56,978 bases of DNA from Gemmatimonadales bacterium (GCA_025935995.1 JAICUF010000006.1:1-56978), one strand, 5' to 3'. Positions 36,040-45,824 are shown, counted from the stretch's first letter. Notes: a model not told the origin generated them from the letters alone. Numbers and translations: made by a program.

Positions 36040-38091
36040 TCAGAACCAGCGGCCCAGCCGCACGCGGAGGGCGTCGCGGCCGCGGCTCGCCACTCCATAG
36101 TCGACGCGCATGGGACCGATCGGCGTATCTGCGCCGACACCGAGCCGCGCGCCGCCGATCCACCCGCCCCGCCCGAGCAGCGCGCCCCCCGTCGCCACGC
36201 GTCCCGCCGCACCCTCGCCGACCAGCACGACGGGCCCCTTCACCGGGACGGTGATCGCAAGCCCGCCCATGGCCTCGCGCGTGCCGCGCAGCTCGCCGAT
36301 GTGGAGGCCGGGAAAGCCGTCCACGCCGCCGAGCGCGAAGGTGGATTGCAGCGGAAGGCGCTCTCCCCAGCCGATGCGCATCAGCGGCTGGAAGCCGATC
36401 CCACCCAGATGAAGCACCGGCGCCGCGGTGAATGCGGCGCGCCGCACCGTCGGGGTCATGTCCAGCTCCCCGCGGATGACCGGGGCGCCGGCGCGATCAA
36501 TCCGGCGGAGCTCCACACGGCCGCCGGCGGCATGCTCCGCTCTGATGGCGGGTTCACGCCAGAAGGCCGCCGAGCCACCAGCAGCCATCACCCAGCCGTT
36601 TCCCAGCTCTCGCTCGATGCCGAGAAACGCGCGGGCTTCGGCGGTGTGGGCCGCGCCGATCTCGTGACGGCCCGTGTCGAAGCGTCGCACCGACTCGGTC
36701 GCCAGGCTCCCGCTCACCAGCGGCAGCCGCCAAGGGCTCCAGCCACCACTGCGGCGAAAGCTCGCGCTGAGCTCGCGGCGCAGCTCGCCGAGGGCGATCA
36801 CGACACTTCCGTCCAGCAGGCCACGCAGGAGCGTCCGGTCGGTCGCGCCCGCCCACATGCGACCGCCAAGCTCGTTGTCGTACGCGAGGCCCAGCGCGGC
36901 GGCGCGGACCGGGGCGCGGCGAACGACAAGGTCGAGATCGAGCGTGTCTCCGGTGCCCGCCGGATTCAGCCAGACCGCATCGAGCGCATCGGAGGAGGCG
37001 AGCGCGCGGATGCCCGAGCGAAGACGCGAGAAGCCGAACGACGGCGCCGCGAGACCGAGCCGCTCGATCAGTCCGCGGCGCTCCGCGGCCGTGAGCCCGG
37101 GCGCGCGAACGGTGCCCAGGATGGACGGGAGCCCGGGCGCGCGCGGGGGCCGGCGCGGCAGGCACGGAGCGCCGGCAAGGGCGGCACGGGCCGCCGCCTC
37201 GCCGTGATCGATCAGCTGCGCCACGCGCTCGGCCGAGAAGTCGAGGCTGGTGAAGCCGTCGACATCGGGGCGGATGCGGATGTCACCGGGCCGCACGGAA
37301 TCGGCGGGCTGCTCGAAGAGAAACCCGAGCAGCCGGTCAGCCAGCGCGAGGGGGGAGACGTACTCGAGCGAATCCGCGCGACGCTCGGTCGCGTCCGAGA
37401 CGATCACCCGCATCGCACCCGCGCGCCGCGCGATCGAGACCGGCACGTTGGCGGAGAGTCCGCCATCCACCAGGACCCGGCCGCCAAGGCTTTCGGGCGG
37501 AAAGATCAGCGGGATGGCGAGGCTGGCGCGCACCGCCCGCGCGAGATCTCCGCCCGCGAGCACCACGGGAGACCGGTCGCGCAGATCGGTGGCGACGGCA
37601 CGGAAGGGAATCGGCAGCCGATCGAAGTCACCGCGCGCTGCCAGGTTCCCACGGAGCATCGCGGCATCGATCAGGCTGTTCACTTCGGGCGGCCGGACGG
37701 CCGCGCTCTGGAGCGCGAATCCGCCGCTTCCCTGCTCCCATACGACGAGGGCCGGCAGCGCCCCGAGGGCGCCGGGCGCCTTCGGGGCGTAGGTGCGGAA
37801 GAGCGAGGACAGCGGCAGCGCCCGCGCGAGAGAATCGAGCTCGCGACCCGCGTAGCCGCTCGCGTACATCCCGCCGACGATGGCGCCGATGCTCGTCCCC
37901 ACCACGAGATCGGGCCGGACTCCCATGCTGTCGAGGACGCGCAGGACGCCGATGTGCGCGATGCCCTTCGCCCCGCCACCGGAGAGCACCAGCGCCACCG
38001 GCCCCGCCGCCGGCCCGCAGCTTTGCGCCGGCAGCGCGGCGGGCACGAGCTGCATTGCGAGTGCTGCGAGCAGTGCGGGAAGTGAGCGCAT
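36040..38091 (-). CDS. Patatin-like phospholipase fused to an outer-membrane beta-barrel
   Basis: A 683-residue exported protein. A signal peptide (ends near ALPAQS) precedes a patatin domain (about residues 30-320) with GGGAKG oxyanion hole, nucleophile motif GTSIG and catalytic [16 protein letters not shown]-like middle (about 325-400) and a C-terminal Omp85-type beta-barrel (about 420-683, ending in Phe: RVRLGRWF) follow. This matches PlpD-type (type Vd secretion) proteins, in which the lipase is carried across the outer membrane by its own barrel. It ends 3 nt from the convergent deformylase gene and diverges from the ferredoxin gene. Confidence 0.9.
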   Translation of the reverse strand: MRSLPALLAALAMQLVPAALPAQSCGPAAGPVALVLSGGGAKGIAHIGVLRVLDSMGVRPDLVVGTSIGAIVGGMYASGYAGRELDSLARALPLSSLFRTYAPKAPGALGALPALVVWEQGSGGFALQSAAVRPPEVNSLIDAAMLRGNLAARGDFDRLPIPFRAVATDLRDRSPVVLAGGDLARAVRASLAIPLIFPPESLGGRVLVDGGLSANVPVSIARRAGAMRVIVSDATERRADSLEYVSPLALADRLLGFLFEQPADSVRPGDIRIRPDVDGFTSLDFSAERVAQLIDHGEAAARAALAGAPCLPRRPPRAPGLPSILGTVRAPGLTAAERRGLIERLGLAAPSFGFSRLRSGIRALASSDALDAVWLNPAGTGDTLDLDLVVRRAPVRAAALGLAYDNELGGRMWAGATDRTLLRGLLDGSVVIALGELRRELSASFRRSGGWSPWRLPLVSGSLATESVRRFDTGRHEIGAAHTAEARAFLGIERELGNGWVMAAGGSAAFWREPAIRAEHAAGGRVELRRIDRAGAPVIRGELDMTPTVRRAAFTAAPVLHLGGIGFQPLMRIGWGERLPLQSTFALGGVDGFPGLHIGELRGTREAMGGLAITVPVKGPVVLVGEGAAGRVATGGALLGRGGWIGGARLGVGADTPIGPMRVDYGVASRGRDALRVRLGRWF

Positions 38092-38109
38092 CAGGCCAAA
38101 GCTAAGGCC

Positions 38110-38138
38110 TTGCGTGGCAGGAAGGCCCGTCGTATCTC
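38110..38138 (+). promoter_or_regulatory. Promoter of the ferredoxin gene (leaderless)
   Basis: TTGCGT (38110-38115), 17-base spacer, TATCTC (38133-38138), then 7 nt to the ATG at 38146. The spacing predicts transcription starting at the start codon. Confidence 0.6.
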
Positions 38139-38145
38139 TTTGGGC

Positions 38146-38409
<264 letters not shown>

Positions 38410-38413
38410 GCGG

Positions 38414-39652
38414 TCACCGGGCCCCCGCCGCTGGCGGGGGCCTTTTCGCGTCGAGGCTCGCGAGGAAGCCGGACAGCAGGGCGGTGGTCTCGGCCGGCCG
38501 CTCCAGCGGCGGCAGGTGACCGGCGCCGGCGATCAGCTCGACCCGCGCACCGGGAATCAACCCGGCCATCTCGCGCGCGCGATCGGCCGGGATGATGCGA
38601 TCGCGGTCGCCCGATGCGACGAGGGTCGGAATGTCCTCCAGCGTCTCAAGCAGGTCCGTGCTGTCCGGACGGTCGCGCATCGCGGCGAGCGCGCCGGCAA
38701 GGCCCGCCGCCGGCGCGGCGGAGATCATCCGCCGGACCCGCGCCGCCACCGGGGAATGCGACAGGTCGGCATCGGCCAGCAGCTGCGGCAGCATGGCGTC
38801 GGCCACGGCAGAGGTGCCGCGCTCACGCAGCTGGGCGGCCTGGGCATCGCGTGCGCGTCGCCCCTCGGCCGTGTCTGCTTCGGCGCGCGTGTCCATCAGG
38901 ACGAGGCCCCGGACGCGGCTCCGCCAGCGGCGAAGAAATTCGAACGCGACGTACCCGCCCATCGAGAGCCCGCAGAGCACGACATCGTCCACGCCCAGCG
39001 CGTCGAGAAGCGCCGCCAGGTCCTGGGCGTACGTCGTCATGCTGTAACCCAGGTCGGGCGCATCGGAGAGGCCCATCCCGCGGAGATCGGGAGCGATGCG
39101 CCGGCAGCCGTCGAGGTGGCTCAGCTGGTACTGCCAGAGCGTGCGGTCCAGCGGATATCCGTGGATGAAGAGGATGCACCGGCCCTCGCCGCGCACATCC
39201 ACGGCGAGATTCACGCCGTTCACCGTCAGCCGGTGCACGTCGCCCGGGGGGCCGTTGCGGGCGTTCATGAACCGGCCGACCTCGTCGGGCACCGGCACGG
39301 GTTTGCCGTCCCGCCCGATGCACACGAAGACGAACTCCGCGGTCGCAATCAGCGTGTCGTCCCTCAGGCGGCGGGCCGTCTGGCGCATGGTGAAGCTGGT
39401 GCGGCCGTGATGGGTAAGCGTCTGGGTGAAGCGGAGGACGTCGCCGGGAAACCCGGCGGCGTGATAGTCGACCACCGTCTTCCGCACAGCGGGCCAGGCA
39501 CCTGCGCGCGTGAACACATCCATTCCCGGCCCGCGCGCGAGCATCTCCCAGCGAGCCCGCTCGAAGAGCGTGAGGAACGAGGCCTGATTGAGGTGCCCGA
39601 AGGCATCGCACTCGTCAGGGTAGACGGTGAGGTCGATCGCGGGGACCGGCAT
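38414..39652 (-). CDS. Acyl-CoA thioesterase / alpha-beta hydrolase fusion
   Basis: A 412-residue two-domain protein. Residues about 1-135 are a 4HBT hot-dog thioesterase (YPDECDAFGHLNQASFLTLFERARWEML). From about residue 142 there is an alpha/beta hydrolase with FIHGYPLDRTLWQ, nucleophile elbow GLSMGG, acid ASGDRDRIIPAD and His in GAGHLPPLERP. Both catalytic sets look intact. It probably cleaves acyl-CoA or ester substrates in one polypeptide; the pathway is unknown. It is convergent with the ferredoxin gene and its 3' end doubles as that gene's terminator. Confidence 0.85.
   Translation of the reverse strand: MPVPAIDLTVYPDECDAFGHLNQASFLTLFERARWEMLARGPGMDVFTRAGAWPAVRKTVVDYHAAGFPGDVLRFTQTLTHHGRTSFTMRQTARRLRDDTLIATAEFVFVCIGRDGKPVPVPDEVGRFMNARNGPPGDVHRLTVNGVNLAVDVRGEGRCILFIHGYPLDRTLWQYQLSHLDGCRRIAPDLRGMGLSDAPDLGYSMTTYAQDLAALLDALGVDDVVLCGLSMGGYVAFEFLRRWRSRVRGLVLMDTRAEADTAEGRRARDAQAAQLRERGTSAVADAMLPQLLADADLSHSPVAARVRRMISAAPAAGLAGALAAMRDRPDSTDLLETLEDIPTLVASGDRDRIIPADRAREMAGLIPGARVELIAGAGHLPPLERPAETTALLSGFLASLDAKRPPPAAGAR
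38420..38446 (+). terminator. Rho-independent terminator of the ferredoxin gene
   Basis: A perfect 10-bp stem, GGCCCCCGCC / GGCGGGGGCC, with a 3-nt loop (GCT) and four T. It is the only convincing intrinsic terminator I found. It lies inside the 3' end of the convergent thioesterase-hydrolase gene (which codes there for a Pro/Ala-rich tail). Confidence 0.9.
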
Positions 39653-39709
39653 GATCTCACGTTACCGGTGTATGCTTCTCCGCAACAGTACGCCCAGCCG
39701 GGAGGTCCG

Positions 39710-39883
39710 ATGCCGCCAGCCACCGACTACATCCGCCACGCCGCTCGGCTCGCGCGGAAGATCCAGATGGATGCCGCCATGGGCGGCGAGCCCAGACCCG
39801 ACGCCGAGTTCTACAAGGCGCTCGCCAAGGCGTTCGAGGAGATCGCGGCGGGACTCGAGCAAGGCGCGAAACCGCGAGATTGA
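39710..39883 (+). CDS. Small 57-residue protein of unknown function
   Basis: A 57-residue, largely helical protein (YIRHAARLARKIQMDAAMG near the start, then ALAKAFEEIAAGL). GGAGG at 39701-39705 stands 4 nt before the ATG, a strong translation signal that supports the call. No family recognised. It precedes the ribonuclease D gene by 91 nt and diverges from the thioesterase-hydrolase gene. Confidence 0.6.
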   Translation: MPPATDYIRHAARLARKIQMDAAMGGEPRPDAEFYKALAKAFEEIAAGLEQGAKPRD

Positions 39884-39895
39884 GCGACATCCACA

Positions 39896-39930
39896 TGACA
39901 CTTTGGCGACACTTGGCGCGCACTTCGGCG
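39896..39930. repeat. Three imperfect short repeats
   Basis: Three imperfect copies of an 11-12 bp unit (TGACACTTTGGC, GACACTTGGCG, CGCACTTCGGCG) stand in tandem in the gap before ribonuclease D. They could be a regulatory site or noise. Confidence 0.35.
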
Positions 39931-39974
39931 CCTGTTCAGGGACTGAGGGGGATCCGATTTCTGGAGGCCACTCG

Positions 39975-41132
39975 ATGACGACCGAAGGACCGGGGGCGGT
40001 CCATCTGGTCGAGAGCCAGGACGAGCTGCTGCAGCTGCTCGCGGCCTTTGCGCGCGGGCCCGAGCTCGCCGTCGACACCGAGGCGGCGAGCTTCCACCGC
40101 TATCACGACCGGGTCTATCTCCTCCAGCTCTCCTCGCGCCACACGACGGTGGTGGTGGATCCGCTGCGCGTCGATCTCGCCCCCTTCGGCGCCCTCCTCG
40201 CCGATCCCGCCGTCGAGGTGGTGTTCCACGACGCCGACTACGACCTGAGGCTGCTCGACCGCGAGTTCGGCTTCCGCGCGACGCGGCTCTTCGACACGCG
40301 CGTGGCGGCACAGATCCTCAACGAGCCGGGCGTGGGGCTCGCGGCGCTCCTCGAGAAGCATCTCGGCATCCGGCTCGACAAGCGGTTCCAGCGGGCCGAC
40401 TGGTCCGCACGCCCGCTTTCGCCCGGGATGCTGGACTACGCGGCGGCAGACACCCGGAACCTGCTCGAGCTGCGCGACATCCTGCGCGCGGCACTGGTGG
40501 AACGTGGACGACTCGCCTGGGCGGAAGAGGAGTTCGCGCTGCTCGAGGGGGTGCGCTGGACCGCAGGCGAGGAGGGTGAGCCGGCATGGCTTCGAATGAA
40601 GGGTGCGAAGGCGCTGCGGGGGCGCGCGCTGGCCGTCCTGCGCGAGGTGTTCGAGTGGAGGGACGCCGTTGCACGAAAAGCGGATCGCGCCTCATTCCGG
40701 ATCATGAACAACGAGCCGATGCTGGCCATCGCGGCGGATCCGCCCACCGATCTGGCGGCGCTCCGGCGCATCGCGGGCGTGGGGCCCGATCTGGTCGAGC
40801 GGCGAGGGGCCGAGCTGCTCGCCGCGATACGCCGCGGCCTGGACGTGCCCGAGGGGGATCTGCCGCGGGTGGAGCGCCCGCCCCGCCGGCAGGCTGACCC
40901 GGCATTCGACGCTCGCCTGGACCGGCTCAAGGGGGTGCGGAACCGCGAGGCCGCGCGCCTCGAGCTCGCGCCCGGCGTCCTCTGCCCCAACGGGACGCTC
41001 GAGGCGATTGCGCGCATCATGCCGGCCGATCGGGACGAGCTGGTGAGGGTGCCGGGGATCCGGCGGTGGCAGGCGGGGGAAATCGGCGACGCGCTCCTGG
41101 CGGCGCTGCCGGCACCCGCAGCTGCTCAGTAG
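39975..41132 (+). CDS. rnd: Ribonuclease D
   Basis: A 385-residue 3'-5' exoribonuclease. The DEDDy exonuclease domain (about residues 1-190) has DTEAASFHR, FHDADYDLRLL and YAAADTRNL; then one clear HRDC domain (about 205-285) and a second C-terminal HRDC-like region (about 305-380, ending IRRWQAGEIGDALLAAL). It trims tRNA and other small RNA 3' ends. GGAGG at 39963-39967 stands 7 nt before the ATG. Its stop region overlaps the convergent SufT gene by 7 nt. Confidence 0.9.
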   Translation: MTTEGPGAVHLVESQDELLQLLAAFARGPELAVDTEAASFHRYHDRVYLLQLSSRHTTVVVDPLRVDLAPFGALLADPAVEVVFHDADYDLRLLDREFGFRATRLFDTRVAAQILNEPGVGLAALLEKHLGIRLDKRFQRADWSARPLSPGMLDYAAADTRNLLELRDILRAALVERGRLAWAEEEFALLEGVRWTAGEEGEPAWLRMKGAKALRGRALAVLREVFEWRDAVARKADRASFRIMNNEPMLAIAADPPTDLAALRRIAGVGPDLVERRGAELLAAIRRGLDVPEGDLPRVERPPRRQADPAFDARLDRLKGVRNREAARLELAPGVLCPNGTLEAIARIMPADRDELVRVPGIRRWQAGEIGDALLAALPAPAAAQ

Positions 41133-41428
41133 CCGAGGAAGGCCTTCACGCGCGGGTCCATCATGTCCGGGGTCCAGTAGGGATCCCAGACCAGCTCGAC
41201 ATCCACCGACGCCACGCCGTCCAGATCGCCGGCGACTTCCTTCACATTCTGAATGATTTCGGCGCCGGCGGGGCACCCGGGTGAGGTGAGGGTCATCTTC
41301 ACCAGCACATCGCCCGTCCCGGTCACGTCCACGTCGTAGACGAGCCCGATATCAATGATGTTGAGGTTGAGCTCGGGATCCTTGACTGCGCGGAGCGCCT
41401 TCCGCACCGATTCCGTGGTCTGTACCAT
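41126..41428 (-). CDS. SufT-like Fe-S assembly factor (DUF59/MIP18 family)
   Basis: A 100-residue protein with the DUF59 pattern VKDPELNLNIIDIGLVYDV, LTSPGCPAGAEI with its conserved Cys, and VELVWDPYWTPDMMD. The family helps mature Fe-S proteins and is often encoded beside or within suf operons; here it lies about 6 kb from one. It is cytosolic. It overlaps the end of ribonuclease D by 7 nt and is 10 nt from the next minus-strand gene's stop, so it may be co-transcribed with the serine hydrolase. Confidence 0.9.
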   Translation of the reverse strand: MVQTTESVRKALRAVKDPELNLNIIDIGLVYDVDVTGTGDVLVKMTLTSPGCPAGAEIIQNVKEVAGDLDGVASVDVELVWDPYWTPDMMDPRVKAFLGY

Positions 41429-41438
41429 GCCCGGAAAG

Positions 41439-42599
41439 CTAGTTGGCCCGCGCGAGCCGCGCGACCACGTCGGACAGCCGCGACCGCACGTCGCGGATGC
41501 CGGCCAGCGAGCGGGCGCGGTGCGGATCGAAGCTGCGGTTGGTGAGGAAGATCAGGAACATGTCGCGCTTCGGGTCGATCCAGATCTGGGTCCCGGTCCA
41601 TCCGGTGTGCCCGTAGGCGGCTGAGCTCAGCCGCTCGCCGAAGGCGGTCGGACCACTCGCCGACGTGTCCGGCGAATCCCAGCCCAGAAGCCGGGTACCG
41701 CTTCGCTCACCAGCGGTCAGGAAGAGCTGCATCGTCGCGGCGCGCACCCAGGTGCGCTTGCCCACACGGCCCATCCGGAGCCAGGTCTGGGCGTAGCGCG
41801 CGAGATCGCGGCCCGTGGAGAAGAGGCCGGCGTGGCCCGCGACGCCGCCGAAGACCACGGCGTTCTGGTCATTGGGGACGCCCGCCACCGGCTGCCCGCG
41901 CCACGAGCTGCTGGGTGCCACGCGCGGCAGGAGCGCGGGAGGTGGCCGGTAGCGCGTATGCGTGAGGCCGAGGGGGCGCGCCACTTCGCGCGCCACGAGC
42001 GAATCGAGCGGCAGCCCGCCGACGCGCTCGAGGACGAGCCCCAGCAGGATCGCATTGAGATCGCTGTATTCGGGCGTCATGCCGGGCTCGCGCCGGAGCG
42101 AATCCGCGAGGAGCTCGGTGATCGCCTCCTCGCGAGACGCGGCGGTTCGGTAGAACGGGATGAAGGGCCGGAGGCCGCTCGTGTGATCGAGCAGCATCCG
42201 GACGGTGACACGGTCCTTGTCGCCGCCGCCGAAGGCCGGGAAGTACTGCGTCACAGGTGCATCGAGGTCGAGCAGCCCCTGGTCCACGAGCCGAAGCGCG
42301 ACGGCGGTCGTGCCGACCACCTTGGACAGCGACGCCAGGTCCCAGAGCGTCGTCGCCGGACTCGGCACCGCCGACCGGCGACTCCACGTGAAGTGTCCGT
42401 AGCCGCGCTGGTAGAGGATCCGGTCGTGCCGGCCGATGATCACCACCGCCCCGGGATACAGTCCCCGCTTGATGCCAGCGCGAACCGCCGCGTCGATCGC
42501 GGGATAGGGCCTGAGCGCGGTGCGGGCTGCCGGCCGGGGTACCGGCGCCATGAGCACCAGCGGTGCCGCCAGCGCCAGCGACAGGAAGCGGGATGTCAT
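41439..42599 (-). CDS. Exported serine hydrolase, class C beta-lactamase fold
   Basis: A 386-residue secreted protein. A signal peptide (about 22 residues) is followed by a penicillin-binding/beta-lactamase fold with SLSK (SxxK) near residue 93, YSDLN (Tyr-x-Asn type) and the C-terminal HTG (KTG-like) in YGHTGWTG. Such proteins may be esterases, DD-peptidases or real beta-lactamases. The substrate cannot be told. The start (42599) directly abuts the stop of the matrixin-like gene, so the two are one leftward unit. Confidence 0.87.
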   Translation of the reverse strand: MTSRFLSLALAAPLVLMAPVPRPAARTALRPYPAIDAAVRAGIKRGLYPGAVVIIGRHDRILYQRGYGHFTWSRRSAVPSPATTLWDLASLSKVVGTTAVALRLVDQGLLDLDAPVTQYFPAFGGGDKDRVTVRMLLDHTSGLRPFIPFYRTAASREEAITELLADSLRREPGMTPEYSDLNAILLGLVLERVGGLPLDSLVAREVARPLGLTHTRYRPPPALLPRVAPSSSWRGQPVAGVPNDQNAVVFGGVAGHAGLFSTGRDLARYAQTWLRMGRVGKRTWVRAATMQLFLTAGERSGTRLLGWDSPDTSASGPTAFGERLSSAAYGHTGWTGTQIWIDPKRDMFLIFLTNRSFDPHRARSLAGIRDVRSRLSDVVARLARAN

Positions 42600-42600
42600 G

Positions 42601-43410
42601 TCAGGGCGCCACGCTGTCGCGGACGGAGCCGGGGGGCAGGTGATAGAGGAGGAGCGCCGTGCGCCGGTCGCGCTCGGAGATCGCGCCCGACCGGGTGGCG
42701 GGAAACATCACGTCGTTCGAATCCGCGGAATGCGGAAGGCCAAGCGCGTGACCCACTTCGTGGATGGCCACCGAGAGCAGGGCGTGATCGGGAAGACGGA
42801 TGCCGCTGCTGGTCTTGAGCGCGAGGGCGATGGAGGCGTGGCGGACGTGGCCCAGCTGGTCCCAGGTGAGATCGGTCTGGCCGGCACGGTCGAAGTTGAA
42901 GTTGTCGATCCAGTGAACCGTGATGTCGGCACCTGTGGTATCGCTGATGAACGTGAAGTGGAGCGGGACGCCCGCCTCTTCCCATTCGTCGAAGGCATCC
43001 CGAATGTGCGCGGCCATGCGCGAGGAGTAGCCCGCGGGTCCGCCCTCGATGATCGCGACGGCCAGCGGGTCGCTCCGGTCGGGCCAGCGACGCACCAGGG
43101 AGTCGGTAGAGACGATGAGCGAATCGAGGTACGTCGCGCCGCCTGCCTGGCCGAGTTGACGCCGCACCGCGAGTCGCGCAAGCCGCTCGATGGTGGAGGC
43201 GCTCGCCTGGCCGACGGAATGGGTCGGCGTTCCCGGTGCCACGTCGCTGCGCGGCGTGGCGGGGAGCCCCGCGCGGCTCAGCACCGGTGCCGGCGTCGGG
43301 CCGCTGTCGGCCGACGCAGCGGCAGGGTCCGGCGTACGGTGCCGCACACGGTCGCCGGCCACGAGCGTGAAGAGTGCGATCGTGATAATGGGGAGGAACA
43401 GACGCTTCAT
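42601..43410 (-). CDS. Matrixin-like secreted zinc protease
   Basis: A 269-residue secreted protein. A signal sequence and a Pro/Ala-rich propeptide-like stretch (about residues 20-75) precede a metzincin domain with HEVGHALGLPHS near residue 216 (HExxHxxGxxH) and a downstream MFPATRSG Met-turn-like segment. This is the M10-type layout, without haemopexin repeats. GGTGAG stands 5 nt before the ATG. It diverges from the MMPL gene across a gap holding a 20-bp palindrome. Confidence 0.87.
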   Translation of the reverse strand: MKRLFLPIITIALFTLVAGDRVRHRTPDPAAASADSGPTPAPVLSRAGLPATPRSDVAPGTPTHSVGQASASTIERLARLAVRRQLGQAGGATYLDSLIVSTDSLVRRWPDRSDPLAVAIIEGGPAGYSSRMAAHIRDAFDEWEEAGVPLHFTFISDTTGADITVHWIDNFNFDRAGQTDLTWDQLGHVRHASIALALKTSSGIRLPDHALLSVAIHEVGHALGLPHSADSNDVMFPATRSGAISERDRRTALLLYHLPPGSVRDSVAP

Positions 43411-43495
43411 ACGGTCTCACCAATATGAGTGACCGGCCGGTGCCGGCGCCAGCACCGCTGGCGTCGCACCCGCGAGCCGTCTAACATTTCGCCAC

Positions 43496-43515
43496 TCGCC
43501 GCCCCGGGGCGGCGA
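43496..43515. promoter_or_regulatory. Perfect 20-bp palindrome between divergent genes
   Basis: The sequence TCGCCGCCCCGGGGCGGCGA is a perfect palindrome between the protease start (43410) and the MMPL start (43545). It lies on the MMPL side, about 30 nt from that ATG, and could be an operator or a hairpin in the leader. Confidence 0.5.
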
Positions 43516-43544
43516 CACTGCCTGGAGGATTGGAGCTGAACCTC

Positions 43545-45824
43545 ATGGGTCCGATCGCCCGCGGCCTCGTCCGCTGGCGCTGGGTCGTCGTCGGAGTCTG
43601 GGTCGTGATCGGCGTGCTGGCCGCGATCCGGGCCCCGCACACCCCCGAGGTTCTCAACATCCGCGGCGGGAGCAACCGCCCCAGCGAGTCGGCCGACGCG
43701 CAGGCGACGCTCACCCATCGATTCAGCCGTCCGGTCAGCGAATTCTTTGTAGTTACGCTGCAGGGACCCGAGCCGTTCGACAGCGGCGCCGGGCGGGGCG
43801 TGCTCGACACGCTGATCGGCCGGATCAATTCCCAGCCCTACGTTCGTAGCATCGCATCCTACTCTTCCACGCACGACACGACGTTCATCAGCCGCGATCA
43901 TCGTGCCACGTTTTTCGTGGTGGCGCTCAACGTGTCCAGCGGGGACAGCGCCGGAAAGCTGGTGGTCCCGGTCCGCACCCTGGTTCGGCGGACGCTGGAG
44001 GGGCTCGCCGACGCCCACGACTACCGGGCCCTGGTCACCGGCCGCTCGGCGCTCGACCTCGATGTCCGGACCGTAAGCGCGGAGGACAGCCGCCGGAGTG
44101 AAGCCCGCCTGCTGCCGCTCACCATGGTCATCCTGGTGCTCGCGTTCGGGGCACTGGTGGCGGCGGTGCTGCCGCTGATCATCGGGTTTCTGGCCATCGC
44201 CGTTTCCCTTACGATCGTCGGAGTGCTGGCTCGCTACACACCCATGTCGATCTTCGTCCTCAACATGACGACGATGATCGGCCTGGGTGTCGGCATCGAC
44301 TACTCGCTCCTTGTGGTCACCCGTTTCCGCGAGGAGCTTCGCCGCGGCGTCCGGCGGCGGGAAGCGGCCGTCAACACGATGCTTACCGCGGGCTCGGCGG
44401 TGGTGACGTCGGGCCTCACGGTGGTGGTCGGGTTCGCCGCCCTGCTCCTTACGCCCCTGGTGGAGACGCGGAGCGTGGGACTGGGCGGCCTGATCGTCGT
44501 GGCGGTGGCGGTGCTTCTCTCGATCACGCTCCTCCCCGCCCTGCTCGCAATCCTGGGCCGCGAGATCGACGCGCCGCGGGCGCTGGCGCGGAAGCTCACG
44601 TGGTATCACTCACCGCAGACTTGGGAGAAGTGGGCCCGCACGCTGAGCCGGCACCCGCGACGGGCCCTGGCCCTCGGAGGCATCGCGATCGCGATCCTCA
44701 CGGCGCCGGTTCTCTGGATCCGGATCGGGCTCCCCGCCCGCAACTGGTGGCCGGCCGAGACGGAGGCAGGCCAGGGACTCGATGCGCTGACGCGGATGGG
44801 GGTCGCCGGTTACGTGAATCCGGTCCGCGTCGTGGTCGAGATGCCGGCCGGGGAGCCGGTCGCTTCGGCCGCCACGCTGCGGGGGCTCCGGGCCCTGTCC
44901 GACTCGCTCCGCGCTGATCCGCGGGTGCGGGACATCCGCAGCGTCGTGGACCTCGAGCCCGGTACGTCGATCCTGGGCTATTCGATGCTGTACAGCGATC
45001 TGCCCGCCGCCCGCGCGAAATACGGCGCCTTCCTCGACGCCTACCTGAGCAGCGACGGCCGGGCCGCGCTGCTGGACGTGATCCTCGCCGACACGACCTC
45101 GCTCACCTCCGCCATGGACGTGGTGGCGCGGGCCCGCTCACTCGCGGGGGCGCACCTCCGGCACCTCACCGGCGCCCGGATCCTCGTCGGGGGCTACGCG
45201 GCCTCGAGTGTGGACTTCCAGAAGGATCTGCTTCGCCGCTTCCCGCTGCTCGTGCTGCTCATCCTCGCCGCCACCGGCATCATGCTGGCGATCGCCTTCC
45301 GGTCGGTGCTCGTCCCGATCAAGGCGATCATCATGAACAGTCTGTCGGTCAGCGCTACCTTCGGACTGATCGTCCTGGTCTTCCAGCACGGCATCGGGGC
45401 AAGGGTCTTCGGGCTGGATGGGCCGACGTCGGCCATCTTCGTCGTCGTGCCGGTGCTCGTCTTCGCGGTGGTCTTCGGCCTCAGCATGGATTACGAGGTA
45501 TTCCTGCTGAGCCGGATCAAGGAGGCGTACGACCGGACCGGTCGGAACGCGGAGGCCACGATGGAAGGCGTGAGCGCGACGGCGTCGGTCATCACGTCGG
45601 CCGCCCTCATCATGATCATGGTGTTCGGGGTCTTCGCGTTCGCGCGCGTCTTGGTGATGCAGTTCCTGGGCTTCGGCCTCGCGGTGGCGGTGCTGCTCGA
45701 CGCCACCGTCATCCGCATGGTGCTTGTCCCCGCCTTCATGCAGCTCGCCGGACGCTGGAACTGGTGGCCTGGCGTTCCCCTCCGCCGCCGGCGCCGGCCG
45801 GACCCGCCGGCGCCGGCCGGCTAG
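43545..45824 (+). CDS. MMPL-family RND transporter
   Basis: A 759-residue inner-membrane exporter with two-fold RND layout: one helix, a large periplasmic loop (about residues 35-180), five helices, then a second helix-loop-five-helix unit. MMPL signatures include IGLGVGIDYSLLVVTRFREEL in the first half and FGLSMDYEVFLLSRIKEAYD in the second. It probably moves a lipid or other hydrophobic cargo. ATG at 43545 is preferred over a TTG at 43530 because GGAG lies 9 nt before it. Its end overlaps polA by 4 nt. Confidence 0.92.
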   Translation: MGPIARGLVRWRWVVVGVWVVIGVLAAIRAPHTPEVLNIRGGSNRPSESADAQATLTHRFSRPVSEFFVVTLQGPEPFDSGAGRGVLDTLIGRINSQPYVRSIASYSSTHDTTFISRDHRATFFVVALNVSSGDSAGKLVVPVRTLVRRTLEGLADAHDYRALVTGRSALDLDVRTVSAEDSRRSEARLLPLTMVILVLAFGALVAAVLPLIIGFLAIAVSLTIVGVLARYTPMSIFVLNMTTMIGLGVGIDYSLLVVTRFREELRRGVRRREAAVNTMLTAGSAVVTSGLTVVVGFAALLLTPLVETRSVGLGGLIVVAVAVLLSITLLPALLAILGREIDAPRALARKLTWYHSPQTWEKWARTLSRHPRRALALGGIAIAILTAPVLWIRIGLPARNWWPAETEAGQGLDALTRMGVAGYVNPVRVVVEMPAGEPVASAATLRGLRALSDSLRADPRVRDIRSVVDLEPGTSILGYSMLYSDLPAARAKYGAFLDAYLSSDGRAALLDVILADTTSLTSAMDVVARARSLAGAHLRHLTGARILVGGYAASSVDFQKDLLRRFPLLVLLILAATGIMLAIAFRSVLVPIKAIIMNSLSVSATFGLIVLVFQHGIGARVFGLDGPTSAIFVVVPVLVFAVVFGLSMDYEVFLLSRIKEAYDRTGRNAEATMEGVSATASVITSAALIMIMVFGVFAFARVLVMQFLGFGLAVAVLLDATVIRMVLVPAFMQLAGRWNWWPGVPLRRRRRPDPPAPAG

